DNA of 64,000 nt, taken from Pseudoalteromonas sp. R3. Its GTDB lineage: Bacteria > Pseudomonadota > Gammaproteobacteria > Enterobacterales > Alteromonadaceae. Below are positions 57,701 to 64,000 of the stretch, piece after piece (positions within the stretch are counted from its first letter, which is position 1; each line of letters begins with the position of its first letter). The DNA lies in NCBI RefSeq assembly GCF_004014715.1, contig NZ_CP034835.1, forward strand, positions 1,736,001-1,800,000, read 5' to 3'. Position numbers and translations under genes: made by a program. Below the pieces are notes generated by a model that was given only the letters and a program-made list of their open reading frames with translations, made no database searches and was not told where the DNA came from.

Positions 57701-57874
57701 AGGGTAAACTGCCTGCACACTCAACCAGTTATTCTCAAACTGAGGAAACATTTGCTTGCGGATTGTAAAGGCGCTGAGTAAGCCGCCCACAAGAATAAAA
57801 ATCATCAACAGGTTAGCCGCAACTGGGTTACGAGCAAACCAGGCAATTAAGCCTTTTTCGCGAGAGCCTTCCAT
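54731..57874 (-). CDS. RND efflux permease (HAE1/AcrB-like)
   Basis: A 1047-residue inner-membrane proton-driven pump. It has twelve helices in two repeats; the first begins ARNPVAANLLMIFILVGGLLSAF. Proton-relay acidic residues are in FILVLGIVVDDAIVVGESA; a second set of core helices is in FFGIIAVAGVVVNDSLVMVDF. The large periplasmic loops contain VYPGAAPQEVEEGI. It works with the adaptor encoded 3 bp upstream and an outer-membrane TolC-type channel not found here. Substrates cannot be assigned. Confidence 0.92.
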   Translation of the reverse strand: MEGSREKGLIAWFARNPVAANLLMIFILVGGLLSAFTIRKQMFPQFENNWLSVQAVYPGAAPQEVEEGITIKVEESMEGLEGIKRLITYSNRGFSQTWIEVEEKYDPQEVLDEVKMQVDSISTFPAGMERPIVRRDKFEQEVMWLSLNGDMNFHQLKQLGNEIHDEMLALPGVNLVDFNGGLNYEISIEISPDRLREYGLTFRDISEAVKSFSANMSAGQIRSDNGYISMRVENQAYRGHEFEQLPLLTLADGAQIKLGDVAKVTDGFEEGLLYSRYNGRNSLVFEVRASKDQDITKVAQVMKTYLADKATQLPQGVELEPFIDLTYYLEGRLNMMIENMMWGGILVMLMLALFLRVRLAFWVMMGLPVSFLGAFLFMPMGMLDVTINLASLFAFILVLGIVVDDAIVVGESAHAEIEKHGHSLDNVVRGVKRVAIPATFGVLTTVAAFLPQTFATGPAAAFSKAIGGVIILCLLFSLVESKLILPAHLAAMKDRPDNPKNPLHRARALIDGALKNFIENLYRPFIEKCIHYRYTVIVAFLSIIIVSGGMFAGGLVKFVANPKIPHDFPRITIDMNLSSSESATLATAKKVEQVILDVEKQLEAEYGTKMIKDLSVNLRGRTTASIMAILVEPHKRPIDTFALSALWRENMPPLPGVKSLNIQDSIMNGGRDDGDISFRLEGKDKETLQEVAGKLKEKLRTIAGVGDVNDSMQSSTEEVQLELKPLAYSMGLTLADVASQVNFSYYGLEAQRILRRGEEIKVMIRYPQEQRNTISDIQAVRIITPSGAEVPLGEIADIHLVEGVNRIRRENAKRTINVWASVDTDQAEPFKIAEEIRDEYLPSLLQNYPGVSSSVAGRIQEEMDSVAEQIRDFALSLMIIFALLAIPLRSYSQPILIMSVIPFGVVGAVFGHMVLGMTMSSLSFFGIIAVAGVVVNDSLVMVDFVNKAREQGMSIKEAVVEAGCRRFRAILLTSLTTFIGLVPILLETSLQAQIVIPMAVSLAFGVLFATVITLILIPCQYVALEDLKRLMKRFKKQPTNTEALQQN

Positions 57875-57877
57875 AGA

Positions 57878-59053
57878 TTACTCCTCCTTCAGTGCCAGTT
57901 GTGTATCTGGTGCAATGACAGGCGAAGAGTCAAGACGCAGCTGCATTCCCTCTGAGGGGTACTCCAGCGCGGATGTGATCAATTGCTGACCGTCAGTCAG
58001 ACCCTCAGTTGCGATTGCATATCCATCCACTTCACGAATAACGGAAATGGGCTTAAAGGTGAGCTGCTGGTTGTGATCGAGCAACGCGACTTTTCCATCG
58101 TGGACCAGATGACGTGGAATACGCATCGCATTAGCTACGGAGATCCCCTGAATTTGCGCAGTCAGATAGGTACCAAAGCGCAGCGGCTGTGCCTGATCCT
58201 GATAAGGAGCCCTCACCTGAGCAACCAGATAAGTCATCCGGCTCTTATTATCAACAACGCCTTCGCTACGGACGATTTTTCCTTGCCAGGAAACCGGTTG
58301 CCCGGCCACTTTTGCAGATAAGGTGACGGTAGCATCAATGCCATTATTGTTCAGGTATCTAAGCTCATGGTCTGCAACGGGTAAACGGATTTCGGCCACA
58401 GACGTCGCATTGAGGACACCCAAAGTACTGCCAGGGTTGACAACACTGCCCAGACTTAAAGAGCGACTGGTTATAATTGCGTCATAGGGGGCTTTGATAT
58501 AGGTGCGCTCAAGGTTGCGTTTTGCTCGCTTAACACTGGCCTGGGCTGCTTTAAAGCGCGCCAGTTTTTCTGCCAGCTGTGGTTTGCGCAAATAGAGTTC
58601 CGAAGGGATAGTCGATTGTGCATTGTCTTTAATACGTTGCCACTCTGTTTTCGCAACATGAGCCTGGGCCTGTTCGATTTCCAGTGCCGAATGCGCCTGA
58701 GCCAGGCTGGCCTCGGCTTCTATCAATGCTGCCTCGTAGTCATTCGGGTCAATACGAGCCAGAGTTTCACCTTGCTTAACAAAGCCGCCTTTGACAAATT
58801 TATCAGACAGATCAATAAGCTGCCCACTGACCTGAGCGACCAGCTCAGTGCTGTATTTAGGCGCCACGAGCCCATAAGAGTCGACTATCAATTGCATGGG
58901 AGCCATATCAATTGGCTGGACTTCAACCAATGGGTGAATGACTTTTTCGGGTTTTTCTTCAGGCGGTTGCTTCATTGCCGAAAATGCAAAAGCGGTAGCC
59001 AAGCCACCTACGAGCACCGCAACGGGTAATAGGATTTGTTTTTTACTAGCCAC
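57878..59053 (-). CDS. RND efflux periplasmic adaptor
   Basis: A 391-residue membrane-fusion protein. An N-terminal anchor (LLPVAVLVGGLATAFAFSA) is followed by a lipoyl domain half (VAQVSGQLIDLSDKFVKGG, GETLARIDPNDYEAAL), a helical hairpin rich in Ala and Gln (EAEASLAQAHSALEIEQAQ) and the barrel part (TYIKAPYDAIITSRSLS). It bridges the RND permease and an outer-membrane channel. The spacing of 3 bp to the permease shows one operon. It is divergent from the YkgJ gene. Confidence 0.92.
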   Translation of the reverse strand: MASKKQILLPVAVLVGGLATAFAFSAMKQPPEEKPEKVIHPLVEVQPIDMAPMQLIVDSYGLVAPKYSTELVAQVSGQLIDLSDKFVKGGFVKQGETLARIDPNDYEAALIEAEASLAQAHSALEIEQAQAHVAKTEWQRIKDNAQSTIPSELYLRKPQLAEKLARFKAAQASVKRAKRNLERTYIKAPYDAIITSRSLSLGSVVNPGSTLGVLNATSVAEIRLPVADHELRYLNNNGIDATVTLSAKVAGQPVSWQGKIVRSEGVVDNKSRMTYLVAQVRAPYQDQAQPLRFGTYLTAQIQGISVANAMRIPRHLVHDGKVALLDHNQQLTFKPISVIREVDGYAIATEGLTDGQQLITSALEYPSEGMQLRLDSSPVIAPDTQLALKEE

Positions 59054-59281
59054 AAGTTATTCCTTCCATCAATAACGGTTGAATCGATTTCTCTAACCTG
59101 ATTAAGGATACGCGAACAGATGTGTCTGGGTGTTTTAAACATTTCAAATTGTGTAACAAGGCATTGCAAGGATGTCAGCTTGCTTACGTCTGGCAAGATA
59201 ATGACCTTAGTGTTTTCGTTGAAGAGTTGTCGTATAATGGTACGCTTGATTATCCACCAAAACTAAATTGTGAAGGGTCAG

Positions 59282-59530
59282 ATGGAGTGTCGTTTAGGCT
59301 GTGGAGCCTGTTGTATAGCACCGAGTATCAGTTCGCCAATTCCGGGGATGCCGCAGGGCAAACCTGCGGGAGAGCGTTGTGTGCAATTGAATGATGACAA
59401 CCTGTGCAAATTATTTGGCGATCCTCGTCGGCCTAAAGTATGTGGTGACTTCATACCCTGCGAAGATGTCTGCGGTACAGATAACGCGCATGCTATGTGG
59501 CTTATTACTGAGCTGGAGCAGTGTACTTAG
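59282..59530 (+). CDS. YkgJ family cysteine cluster protein
   Basis: An 82-residue protein, with the family Cys pattern: MECRLGCGACC at the start, then GERCVQL, NLCKLF, RPKVCGDF, FIPCEDVCG and a final EQC. The cysteines probably bind a metal or Fe-S cluster. The ATG at 59282 with AGGG upstream is preferred to the GTG at 59270. It is divergent from the RND adaptor; the function is not known. Confidence 0.85.
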   Translation: MECRLGCGACCIAPSISSPIPGMPQGKPAGERCVQLNDDNLCKLFGDPRRPKVCGDFIPCEDVCGTDNAHAMWLITELEQCT

Positions 59531-59650
59531 CTGCAGTAAGTATGAGCAGATAATACGTACCACTGGCAAACTCTGTCGCTAGTTGAGTTAGATGCTCATT
59601 TCCTGGAGCCAACAACAATACTTTTTTCCTGCATAACTGCCAGCACTCAG

Positions 59651-60466
59651 TCATCTCTGGGCTATCGGCTTAATGATATTGGCCAACAAACCCGCTGCGC
59701 TTTCTTCTTCTCTGAGGGTCAGAACTTCGCACCCGGTAGGCGTCACCAAAATTGTATGCTCTGCCTGAGCAGATAGTGCGCGATCTCGTGTCACGACGGT
59801 CCAGCCATCTTTGAGAGTCTTAACTTTGTGACTTCCCTGATTGAGCATAGGTTCAATGGTGAATGTCATGCCAGGAACAAGCTTCATCCCAGTGCCCGGG
59901 CGTCCGAAATGCAACACCTCTGGCGCCTCATGCATCTCAGTACCAATTCCGTGGCCGCAATATTCCCGCACGACACTCAAGCCCTTAAGCCGAGCGAAGT
60001 CTCCAATTGCATAGCCAATATCGCCCAGGGTAGCACCGGGTTTCACCTGATTGATCCCGCGCCAAAGTGCGGTGACGGTGTCGTTCACCAACGCCCGTGC
60101 CGCGTCACTGGCGTTCGGCATCACATACATTTTACTGGAGTCAGCGATATAACCTTGGTGTTTGAGAGTGATGTCTACGTTGAGAATGTCCTGTTCGCTA
60201 ATGATGCGACGTGCACTGGGCATACCATGGCAGACGACTTCGTTCACCGATGTGTTGATGGAGTAGGGGTAGCCATATTGACCTTTGCTTGCGGGTATAG
60301 CTCCTAACACGTCCACTATATAATGCTCAACAAATTCATCCAGCTGCAATGTTGTCACGCCGGGTTTTACTTGCTCATCCAAGGCTTTAAACACTCGTGC
60401 TAACAGCGCACCTGATTCGCGCATTTGCGCAATCGCTGCCTTATTTTTGATCGTGACCTGAGTCAA
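59651..60466 (-). CDS. map: Type I methionine aminopeptidase Map
   Basis: A 271-residue enzyme removing the N-terminal Met of new proteins. Metal-binding motifs are NVDITLKHQGYIADSSKMY (Asp...Asp), CGHGIGTEMHEAP and FTIEPMLNQ. The start chosen is the TTG at 60466, with AAGGAG (60475-60480) upstream; an ATG at 60484 would extend it by six residues. The first codons overlap the end of the ParD-like gene. Being next to that gene, rather than rpsB, suggests an additional map copy. Confidence 0.92.
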   Translation of the reverse strand: MTQVTIKNKAAIAQMRESGALLARVFKALDEQVKPGVTTLQLDEFVEHYIVDVLGAIPASKGQYGYPYSINTSVNEVVCHGMPSARRIISEQDILNVDITLKHQGYIADSSKMYVMPNASDAARALVNDTVTALWRGINQVKPGATLGDIGYAIGDFARLKGLSVVREYCGHGIGTEMHEAPEVLHFGRPGTGMKLVPGMTFTIEPMLNQGSHKVKTLKDGWTVVTRDRALSAQAEHTILVTPTGCEVLTLREEESAAGLLANIIKPIAQR

Positions 60467-60653
60467 TTGCGTCACTCCTTGCATGATTAAGTTGTTGTTT
60501 GATTATTTGTGCAAAGGTCATGTCCGGATTCAGTTCCGCCAGGCGGCCCATTTTGATCCAAAACTCTGCTTGCGCATTGATGGAGCGTGACATGACCTGA
60601 CTTGCCTGTCGCAGCTCTTCGTGTACTTCATCTGAAATTTTAACGATACCCAT
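60441..60653 (-). CDS. ParD-like small protein
   Basis: A 70-residue protein with the ribbon-helix-helix look of ParD-like antitoxins (GIVKISDEVHEELRQASQV, SRSINAQAEFWIKMGRLAEL, MTFAQIIKQQLN). Family: ParD_like. No toxin gene adjoins it; instead its end overlaps map by 26 bp, an arrangement that recurs in gammaproteobacteria. It may regulate itself and map through a palindrome upstream. No clear Shine-Dalgarno is seen before the ATG. Confidence 0.8.
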   Translation of the reverse strand: MGIVKISDEVHEELRQASQVMSRSINAQAEFWIKMGRLAELNPDMTFAQIIKQQLNHARSDAIDSGHDQK

Positions 60654-60685
60654 GGATATTTACTGTGTATATGTTTCGTATATAA

Positions 60686-60698
60686 ATCATATAATGAT
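60686..60698 (-). promoter_or_regulatory. Palindrome in the ParD-like/map promoter region
   Basis: ATCAT-ATA-ATGAT, a 13-bp dyad 33 bp upstream of the ParD-like start within AT-rich DNA containing possible -10 elements (TATACG). Ribbon-helix-helix proteins often bind such dyads to autoregulate; the link is inference. Confidence 0.4.
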
Positions 60699-61121
60699 AT
60701 CAAGCAAAGATGCAATACCATTAATCGTGAGTCTGATTGCGATATGTGAAAAGGAGGTTGAGGTTAGCGTAAGCACCGAGTGAATAGGGTGGATATTGAG
60801 ACTAAAAGCAGCTGGTGTTAGAGCGCATTGTTGTGGTGGACACAATCCCAGAGCGCTGCGTTCTGTAATTTTTGTACAATCGTACAGATAAAAAAACGCC
60901 CGACTCTGTGTGAGTCGGGCTTAGGGAAAGGCTCAAATTCGGAGCCGTGCGCTAACTTAAAAACACCTTCTAATTACAAGGGAGAAGTAGAAAGTCATTT
61001 AAGTGTAGCTAAGGCTTCATAAAATTTACAAACATTTGAAATATTAATTATTTCAATAAAAACAATGTATTAATTCCATATGAACGAATCGTCTTAAAAT
61101 TATCAAAACCTTTTGTTCAGG
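60699..61121. other. Intergenic region with orphan terminator, possible small RNA
   Basis: No protein gene is supported over these 423 bp. A strong hairpin sits at 60898-60920. To its right, on the minus strand, lie about 200 bp of AT-rich DNA after the rsmF stop, with TTGATA (about 61095) and several weak -10 candidates. This could be a small RNA gene ending in the hairpin, or simply the 3' UTR of rsmF. Confidence 0.35.
60891..60922 (-). terminator. Strong hairpin terminator, about 200 bp after rsmF
   Basis: A 9-bp perfect stem GCCCGACTC / GAGTCGGGC with a five-base loop; on the minus strand it is followed by G and seven T. It is oriented to stop minus-strand transcripts, about 200 bp beyond the rsmF stop codon. 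Confidence 0.85.
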
Positions 61122-62567
61122 TTATACCCAAGTTATCAACTGGCCATTTAGGACTAAATCCCGCGGAAGCTTGTTCTTGATTTTGGCCTTCTGCCATTTG
61201 CCAAGCCCGACAGGTGCACCACATAGCGTAAGTACCACCTCACCTTGGGCAGGACCCACAGCGTCAAGACGAATATCCTGTCCCTGAAAGTAAGCTTTTG
61301 CTTGTTCGGCATTCAGTGCGAAGGTATTGCTGGTTGCCAGGTGACCCAGACAAGTTGCAAACTCATGCTCCAGCTTCACGCCATTTTTATGAGTCGTGGC
61401 AACTTTGATACCTATGCGTGAGTATTTTATCTTTTCCTGAAGCGTTTCCATGTCTGGTGGAAACAACCATAGCTCTTTATCCCGGCTCATCAATTGCCCG
61501 GGCAGGGCCTTGATCCCAAACTGTTGTTTGATACTGGTCTCAAATACTTGTAAGTCTTTCTTAGCGCAGGGCGAGAACGGGAATTGTCCTTTCTTTTTCT
61601 TCTGCTGGGGGTTTACAGCACTGGCTGTTTTTTTGAATTTTGCGATAAAAAATCCTTCACTGTCGTAGATCTGTGGCCACACATGCAGATAACCTTGCTC
61701 AGTCGCTGCTTTATCGGCCTCAGGGAACAGATCATGGAGTGGGGCTACCTCAACATCTCCAGCGAAGGTGTCTAGCAGGTGTTCACAGACCTGCTGGTTT
61801 TCCAATGGGGTCAGAGTACAGGTCGAATACACTAAAGTGCCGCCGGGTTTGAGTGCCATAAAGGCACTATGGATCAGTGTTTTTTGTACTTCAGCAATGT
61901 CTTGATTGGATGCCAGTGACCAGTTTTTGAGCGCATCAGGGTCTTTACGGACCGTCCCTTCTCCTGAGCAAGGCGCATCGAGTAAGATATGGTCAAAACT
62001 CTCATACATGTAATCACCAAACACCTGGCCATCAAAATGTGACAATGCGCAGTTTGCAACACCCATACGTTTGAGAGTAGCGGCCAGAGTCTTTAGTCGG
62101 GATGAGGAGAGCTCATTAGCAACCAGTATTCCCTGGTTATCCATCAGAGCTGCCAGTTGAGATGTTTTCGACCCTGGCGCTGCGGCCATATCCAGTACCT
62201 TGTCCCCGGGGGCCAGAGATGTGGCCAGTGCCATAGGAGGTAGCATGGAGCTTGCCTCCTGAACATAAATACAGCCGCTAAGGTGCAGCGCTGTATTGCC
62301 GATAGGCAGGTTCTTTTCTTCTTCATCAGGGCGGGTCAGCCAGTAGCCGTGTTCACACCAAGGGATAGGCTCAATTTGCCAGTGCAGTTGTGCTGCCTGA
62401 TGTTCAAATTCTTGTTGTGACATTTTCAGCGTATTGACACGAATCGCACGTCTTAAGCCCTTGCGGCAGCTGGCGATGAAATCGTCCATAGTCAGATGCG
62501 CAGGTATGTAGCTGGCGACATCATCAATAAATTCATTGGGAATATAAGTTTTATTGTCCAAAGTCAT
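61122..62567 (-). CDS. rsmF: 16S rRNA m5C(1407) methyltransferase RsmF
   Basis: A 481-residue SAM-dependent enzyme. The N-terminal domain has [17 protein letters not shown]; the Rossmann part has [18 protein letters not shown], and the two catalytic cysteines lie in [15 protein letters not shown] and [15 protein letters not shown]-terminal extension (about residue 320 on) resembles RsmF/YebU. The ATG at 62567 has AAGAG upstream; a GTG four codons earlier is possible. It is transcribed toward the orphan terminator. Confidence 0.92.
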   Translation of the reverse strand: MTLDNKTYIPNEFIDDVASYIPAHLTMDDFIASCRKGLRRAIRVNTLKMSQQEFEHQAAQLHWQIEPIPWCEHGYWLTRPDEEEKNLPIGNTALHLSGCIYVQEASSMLPPMALATSLAPGDKVLDMAAAPGSKTSQLAALMDNQGILVANELSSSRLKTLAATLKRMGVANCALSHFDGQVFGDYMYESFDHILLDAPCSGEGTVRKDPDALKNWSLASNQDIAEVQKTLIHSAFMALKPGGTLVYSTCTLTPLENQQVCEHLLDTFAGDVEVAPLHDLFPEADKAATEQGYLHVWPQIYDSEGFFIAKFKKTASAVNPQQKKKKGQFPFSPCAKKDLQVFETSIKQQFGIKALPGQLMSRDKELWLFPPDMETLQEKIKYSRIGIKVATTHKNGVKLEHEFATCLGHLATSNTFALNAEQAKAYFQGQDIRLDAVGPAQGEVVLTLCGAPVGLGKWQKAKIKNKLPRDLVLNGQLITWV

Positions 62568-62677
62568 TATCTCTTGCACTTTATGTGACTAGTTTATCAC
62601 TAATTGACACCGCACGGGGATAGACTCATCTCTACAGGCTATATTCTTTGTTGCGAGGATGTACTAGCCTATTTGTC

Positions 62678-62706
62678 TTGAATATATGAAAAAACATATA
62701 TAATAT
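62678..62706 (+). promoter_or_regulatory. Probable promoter with ArsR-type operator for the arsenate operon
   Basis: A -35 TTGAAT (62678-62683) is followed after 17 bp by TAATAT, with an overlapping TATAAT at 62699-62704. The spacer contains a perfect dyad ATATATG-N6-CATATAT (62682-62701), and a second, weaker dyad (AATAT...ATATT) follows. AT-rich dyads of this size are typical ArsR-family operators. The regulator gene is not in the window. Confidence 0.5.
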
Positions 62707-62791
62707 AATTCGCATATTTAGAAGTATGGGATCTGAGGTTTCTTCTGAGGGGGCTTAGAAGAGGTCAGCTTTATTAAAAAAGGTAATTCAC

Positions 62792-63805
62792 ATGACTATT
62801 AAAGTAGGTATCAATGGATTCGGACGCATGGGCAGGCTCACCATGCGAGCACTATGGCAAACTGCAGGAATTGAAATTGTTAAAATCAATGACCCAGGCG
62901 GCGACGCGTATACACTGGCTCACCTGATGACTTTTGATTCAGTGCATGGCAAATGGGAATGGGAAGCCGAGGCCAGAGACGAGAAAACCATGGTGATTGC
63001 AGATAAACGCATCGCAGTGGAGCAGCAAACTCAGTTGGAAAAAATTGACTGGTCAGACTGTGATTTAGTGATAGAAGCCAGTGGTAAATTGAAAAGCAAA
63101 GAAAAGCTGGCTGGCTATTTTTCTCAGGGTGTAAAACAGGTGGTTGTAACTGCGCCTGTGAAAGAAGAGGGGGTTCTGAATGTCGTGATGGGCGTTAACC
63201 ATCAGCTATTTGATGCTGACTCTCACTCTATTGTCACAGCGGCCTCATGCACAACTAACTGTCTGGCGCCTGTAGTTAAAGTTCTGCAGGACAACATCGG
63301 TATTAAACACGGCTCGATGACGACTATACACGACATCACAAATACCCAGACGATTATTGATGCTCCGCATAAAGATTTGCGCAGAGCGCGCGCCTGCGGT
63401 ACCAGCTTAATTCCGACAACAACAGGGTCGGCAACGGCAATTACCCATATTTTCCCAGAACTTAAAGGCAAGTTGAATGGTCATGCCGTGCGGGTGCCGC
63501 TGACCAATGCATCGATCACAGACTGTGTGTTTGAAGTTAACCGTGAAACCACAGTGGAAGAAATCAATGGCTGGATGGAGCAGGCTGCACAAGGGGACCT
63601 GGCAGGCATTCTGGGCTATGAAACGCGGCCTCTGGTGTCTATCGATTATAAAACAGACCCTCGCAGTGCCATTGTAGATGCGCTGTCTACTATGGTTGTA
63701 AATGGCACTCAGGTCAAACTCTATGTCTGGTATGACAATGAATGGGGTTACGCTAACCGTACAGCTGACCTGGTTCGTCACGTGATTGCACAGCGCTGGG
63801 GGTAG
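62792..63805 (+). CDS. ArsJ-associated glyceraldehyde-3-phosphate dehydrogenase
   Basis: A 337-residue GAPDH with NAD motif [17 protein letters not shown], catalytic Cys153 in [12 protein letters not shown], and the terminal [11 protein letters not shown]. With arsJ directly after it (gap of 2 bp), it should make 1-arseno-3-phosphoglycerate from arsenate and glyceraldehyde-3-phosphate, which ArsJ exports. Sequence differs markedly from the long GAPDH in this window (no N-terminal extension). The context and close coupling identify the role. Confidence 0.92.
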   Translation: MTIKVGINGFGRMGRLTMRALWQTAGIEIVKINDPGGDAYTLAHLMTFDSVHGKWEWEAEARDEKTMVIADKRIAVEQQTQLEKIDWSDCDLVIEASGKLKSKEKLAGYFSQGVKQVVVTAPVKEEGVLNVVMGVNHQLFDADSHSIVTAASCTTNCLAPVVKVLQDNIGIKHGSMTTIHDITNTQTIIDAPHKDLRRARACGTSLIPTTTGSATAITHIFPELKGKLNGHAVRVPLTNASITDCVFEVNRETTVEEINGWMEQAAQGDLAGILGYETRPLVSIDYKTDPRSAIVDALSTMVVNGTQVKLYVWYDNEWGYANRTADLVRHVIAQRWG

Positions 63806-63807
63806 GC

Positions 63808-64000
63808 GTGTTACAGCAGCTTTCTGCGCCCATTAAGCAGTATTTGGTTATAACTGGCAATTACTGGTCGTTTACTCTGACCGATGGGGCACTACGTATG
63901 CTGGTGGTGTTGTATTTCCATCAGCTGGGGTACAGTCCTATTGCAATCGCCTCGTTATTTTTACTTTACGAAGTGTTTGGGGTCGTGACTAATCTGGTTG
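63808..64000 (+). CDS. arsJ: Organoarsenical efflux transporter ArsJ, 5' part
   Basis: The first 64 codons of an MFS transporter, cut by the window edge. The N-terminus APIKQYLVITGNYWSFTLTD followed by GALRMLVVLYFHQLGY and IASLFLLYEVFGVVTNL is characteristic of ArsJ. The start is a GTG two bases after the GAPDH stop, with GGGGG upstream. It should export 1-arseno-3-phosphoglycerate, giving arsenate resistance with the gene before it. Confidence 0.9.
   Translation, partial: MLQQLSAPIKQYLVITGNYWSFTLTDGALRMLVVLYFHQLGYSPIAIASLFLLYEVFGVVTNLV

Noticed and set aside
59828..60307. A 159-codon open frame antisense to map
   Set aside because: It lies wholly inside the well-recognised map gene.
60828..61022. 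Plus-strand ORF of 64 codons across the orphan terminator
   Set aside because: It reads through a perfect hairpin and has no recognisable protein features or binding site.

Overview
The window looks like chromosomal DNA of a marine gammaproteobacterium of the order Alteromonadales, most likely Pseudoalteromonas. The basis is gene content and gene order: a TonB receptor next to a TPR protein, a PepSY/PhoP/PhoQ-like set, a VolA/Pla-1-type lipase, a long 481-residue GAPDH, an M2 metallopeptidase, and a trpEGDCFBA operon divergent from rnm-yciO-scpA-scpB-rluB. The genus is inferred; no marker rRNA is present. I see no rRNA, tRNA, CRISPR array, insertion sequence or prophage.

Layout. 0-5.3 kb: TPR protein (cut by the window edge), TonB receptor with a clear promoter, and small orphan genes. 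5.6-9.2 kb: a class II glutamine amidotransferase and the purM-purN-DUF3108 group. 9.4-12.7 kb: a GGDEF-EAL enzyme, an orphan MlaC-like protein and a DUF2989 lipoprotein. 13-21 kb: long GAPDH, M14 carboxypeptidase, AGCS symporter, and a zinc-ribbon/YeaC/DUF349 set. 21-29 kb: TIGR01777 oxidoreductase, AI-2E transporter, PhoPQ-like two-component operon, YciI, NSS transporter, CPBP protease and HU protein. 29.3-36.1 kb: the trp operon on the minus strand with its leader. 36.3-40.9 kb: rnm, yciO, scpA, scpB, rluB and yciK. 41-51.5 kb: VolA-like lipase, SohB, SixA-like phosphatase, ABC exporter, M2 peptidase and FadE-like dehydrogenase. 51.6-59 kb: two lipoproteins and an RND efflux pair. 59.3-64 kb: YkgJ-like protein, map with a ParD-like gene, rsmF, and the start of an arsenate-resistance operon (GAPDH-arsJ).

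The most interesting feature is the trp leader. It holds two complete attenuator modules in series between promoter and trpE. Each has a short leader ORF with three consecutive Trp codons, followed by its own intrinsic terminator. The peptides differ (14 and 19 residues), so this looks like an old duplication, and the operon may be gated twice by charged tRNA-Trp.

The second main observation concerns sequence quality. Ten single-base frameshifts interrupt nine otherwise well-preserved genes: a DUF2989 lipoprotein, AGCS, DUF349, CPBP, trpCF, trpD, trpG, trpE (two) and scpA. Nine of the ten are one-base losses, mostly in short homopolymers, and restoring one base gives full family length each time. 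Residual sequencing or assembly error is the simplest reading, although five of the ten fall in trpE-G-D-CF. I list these genes over their full extent as interrupted reading frames.
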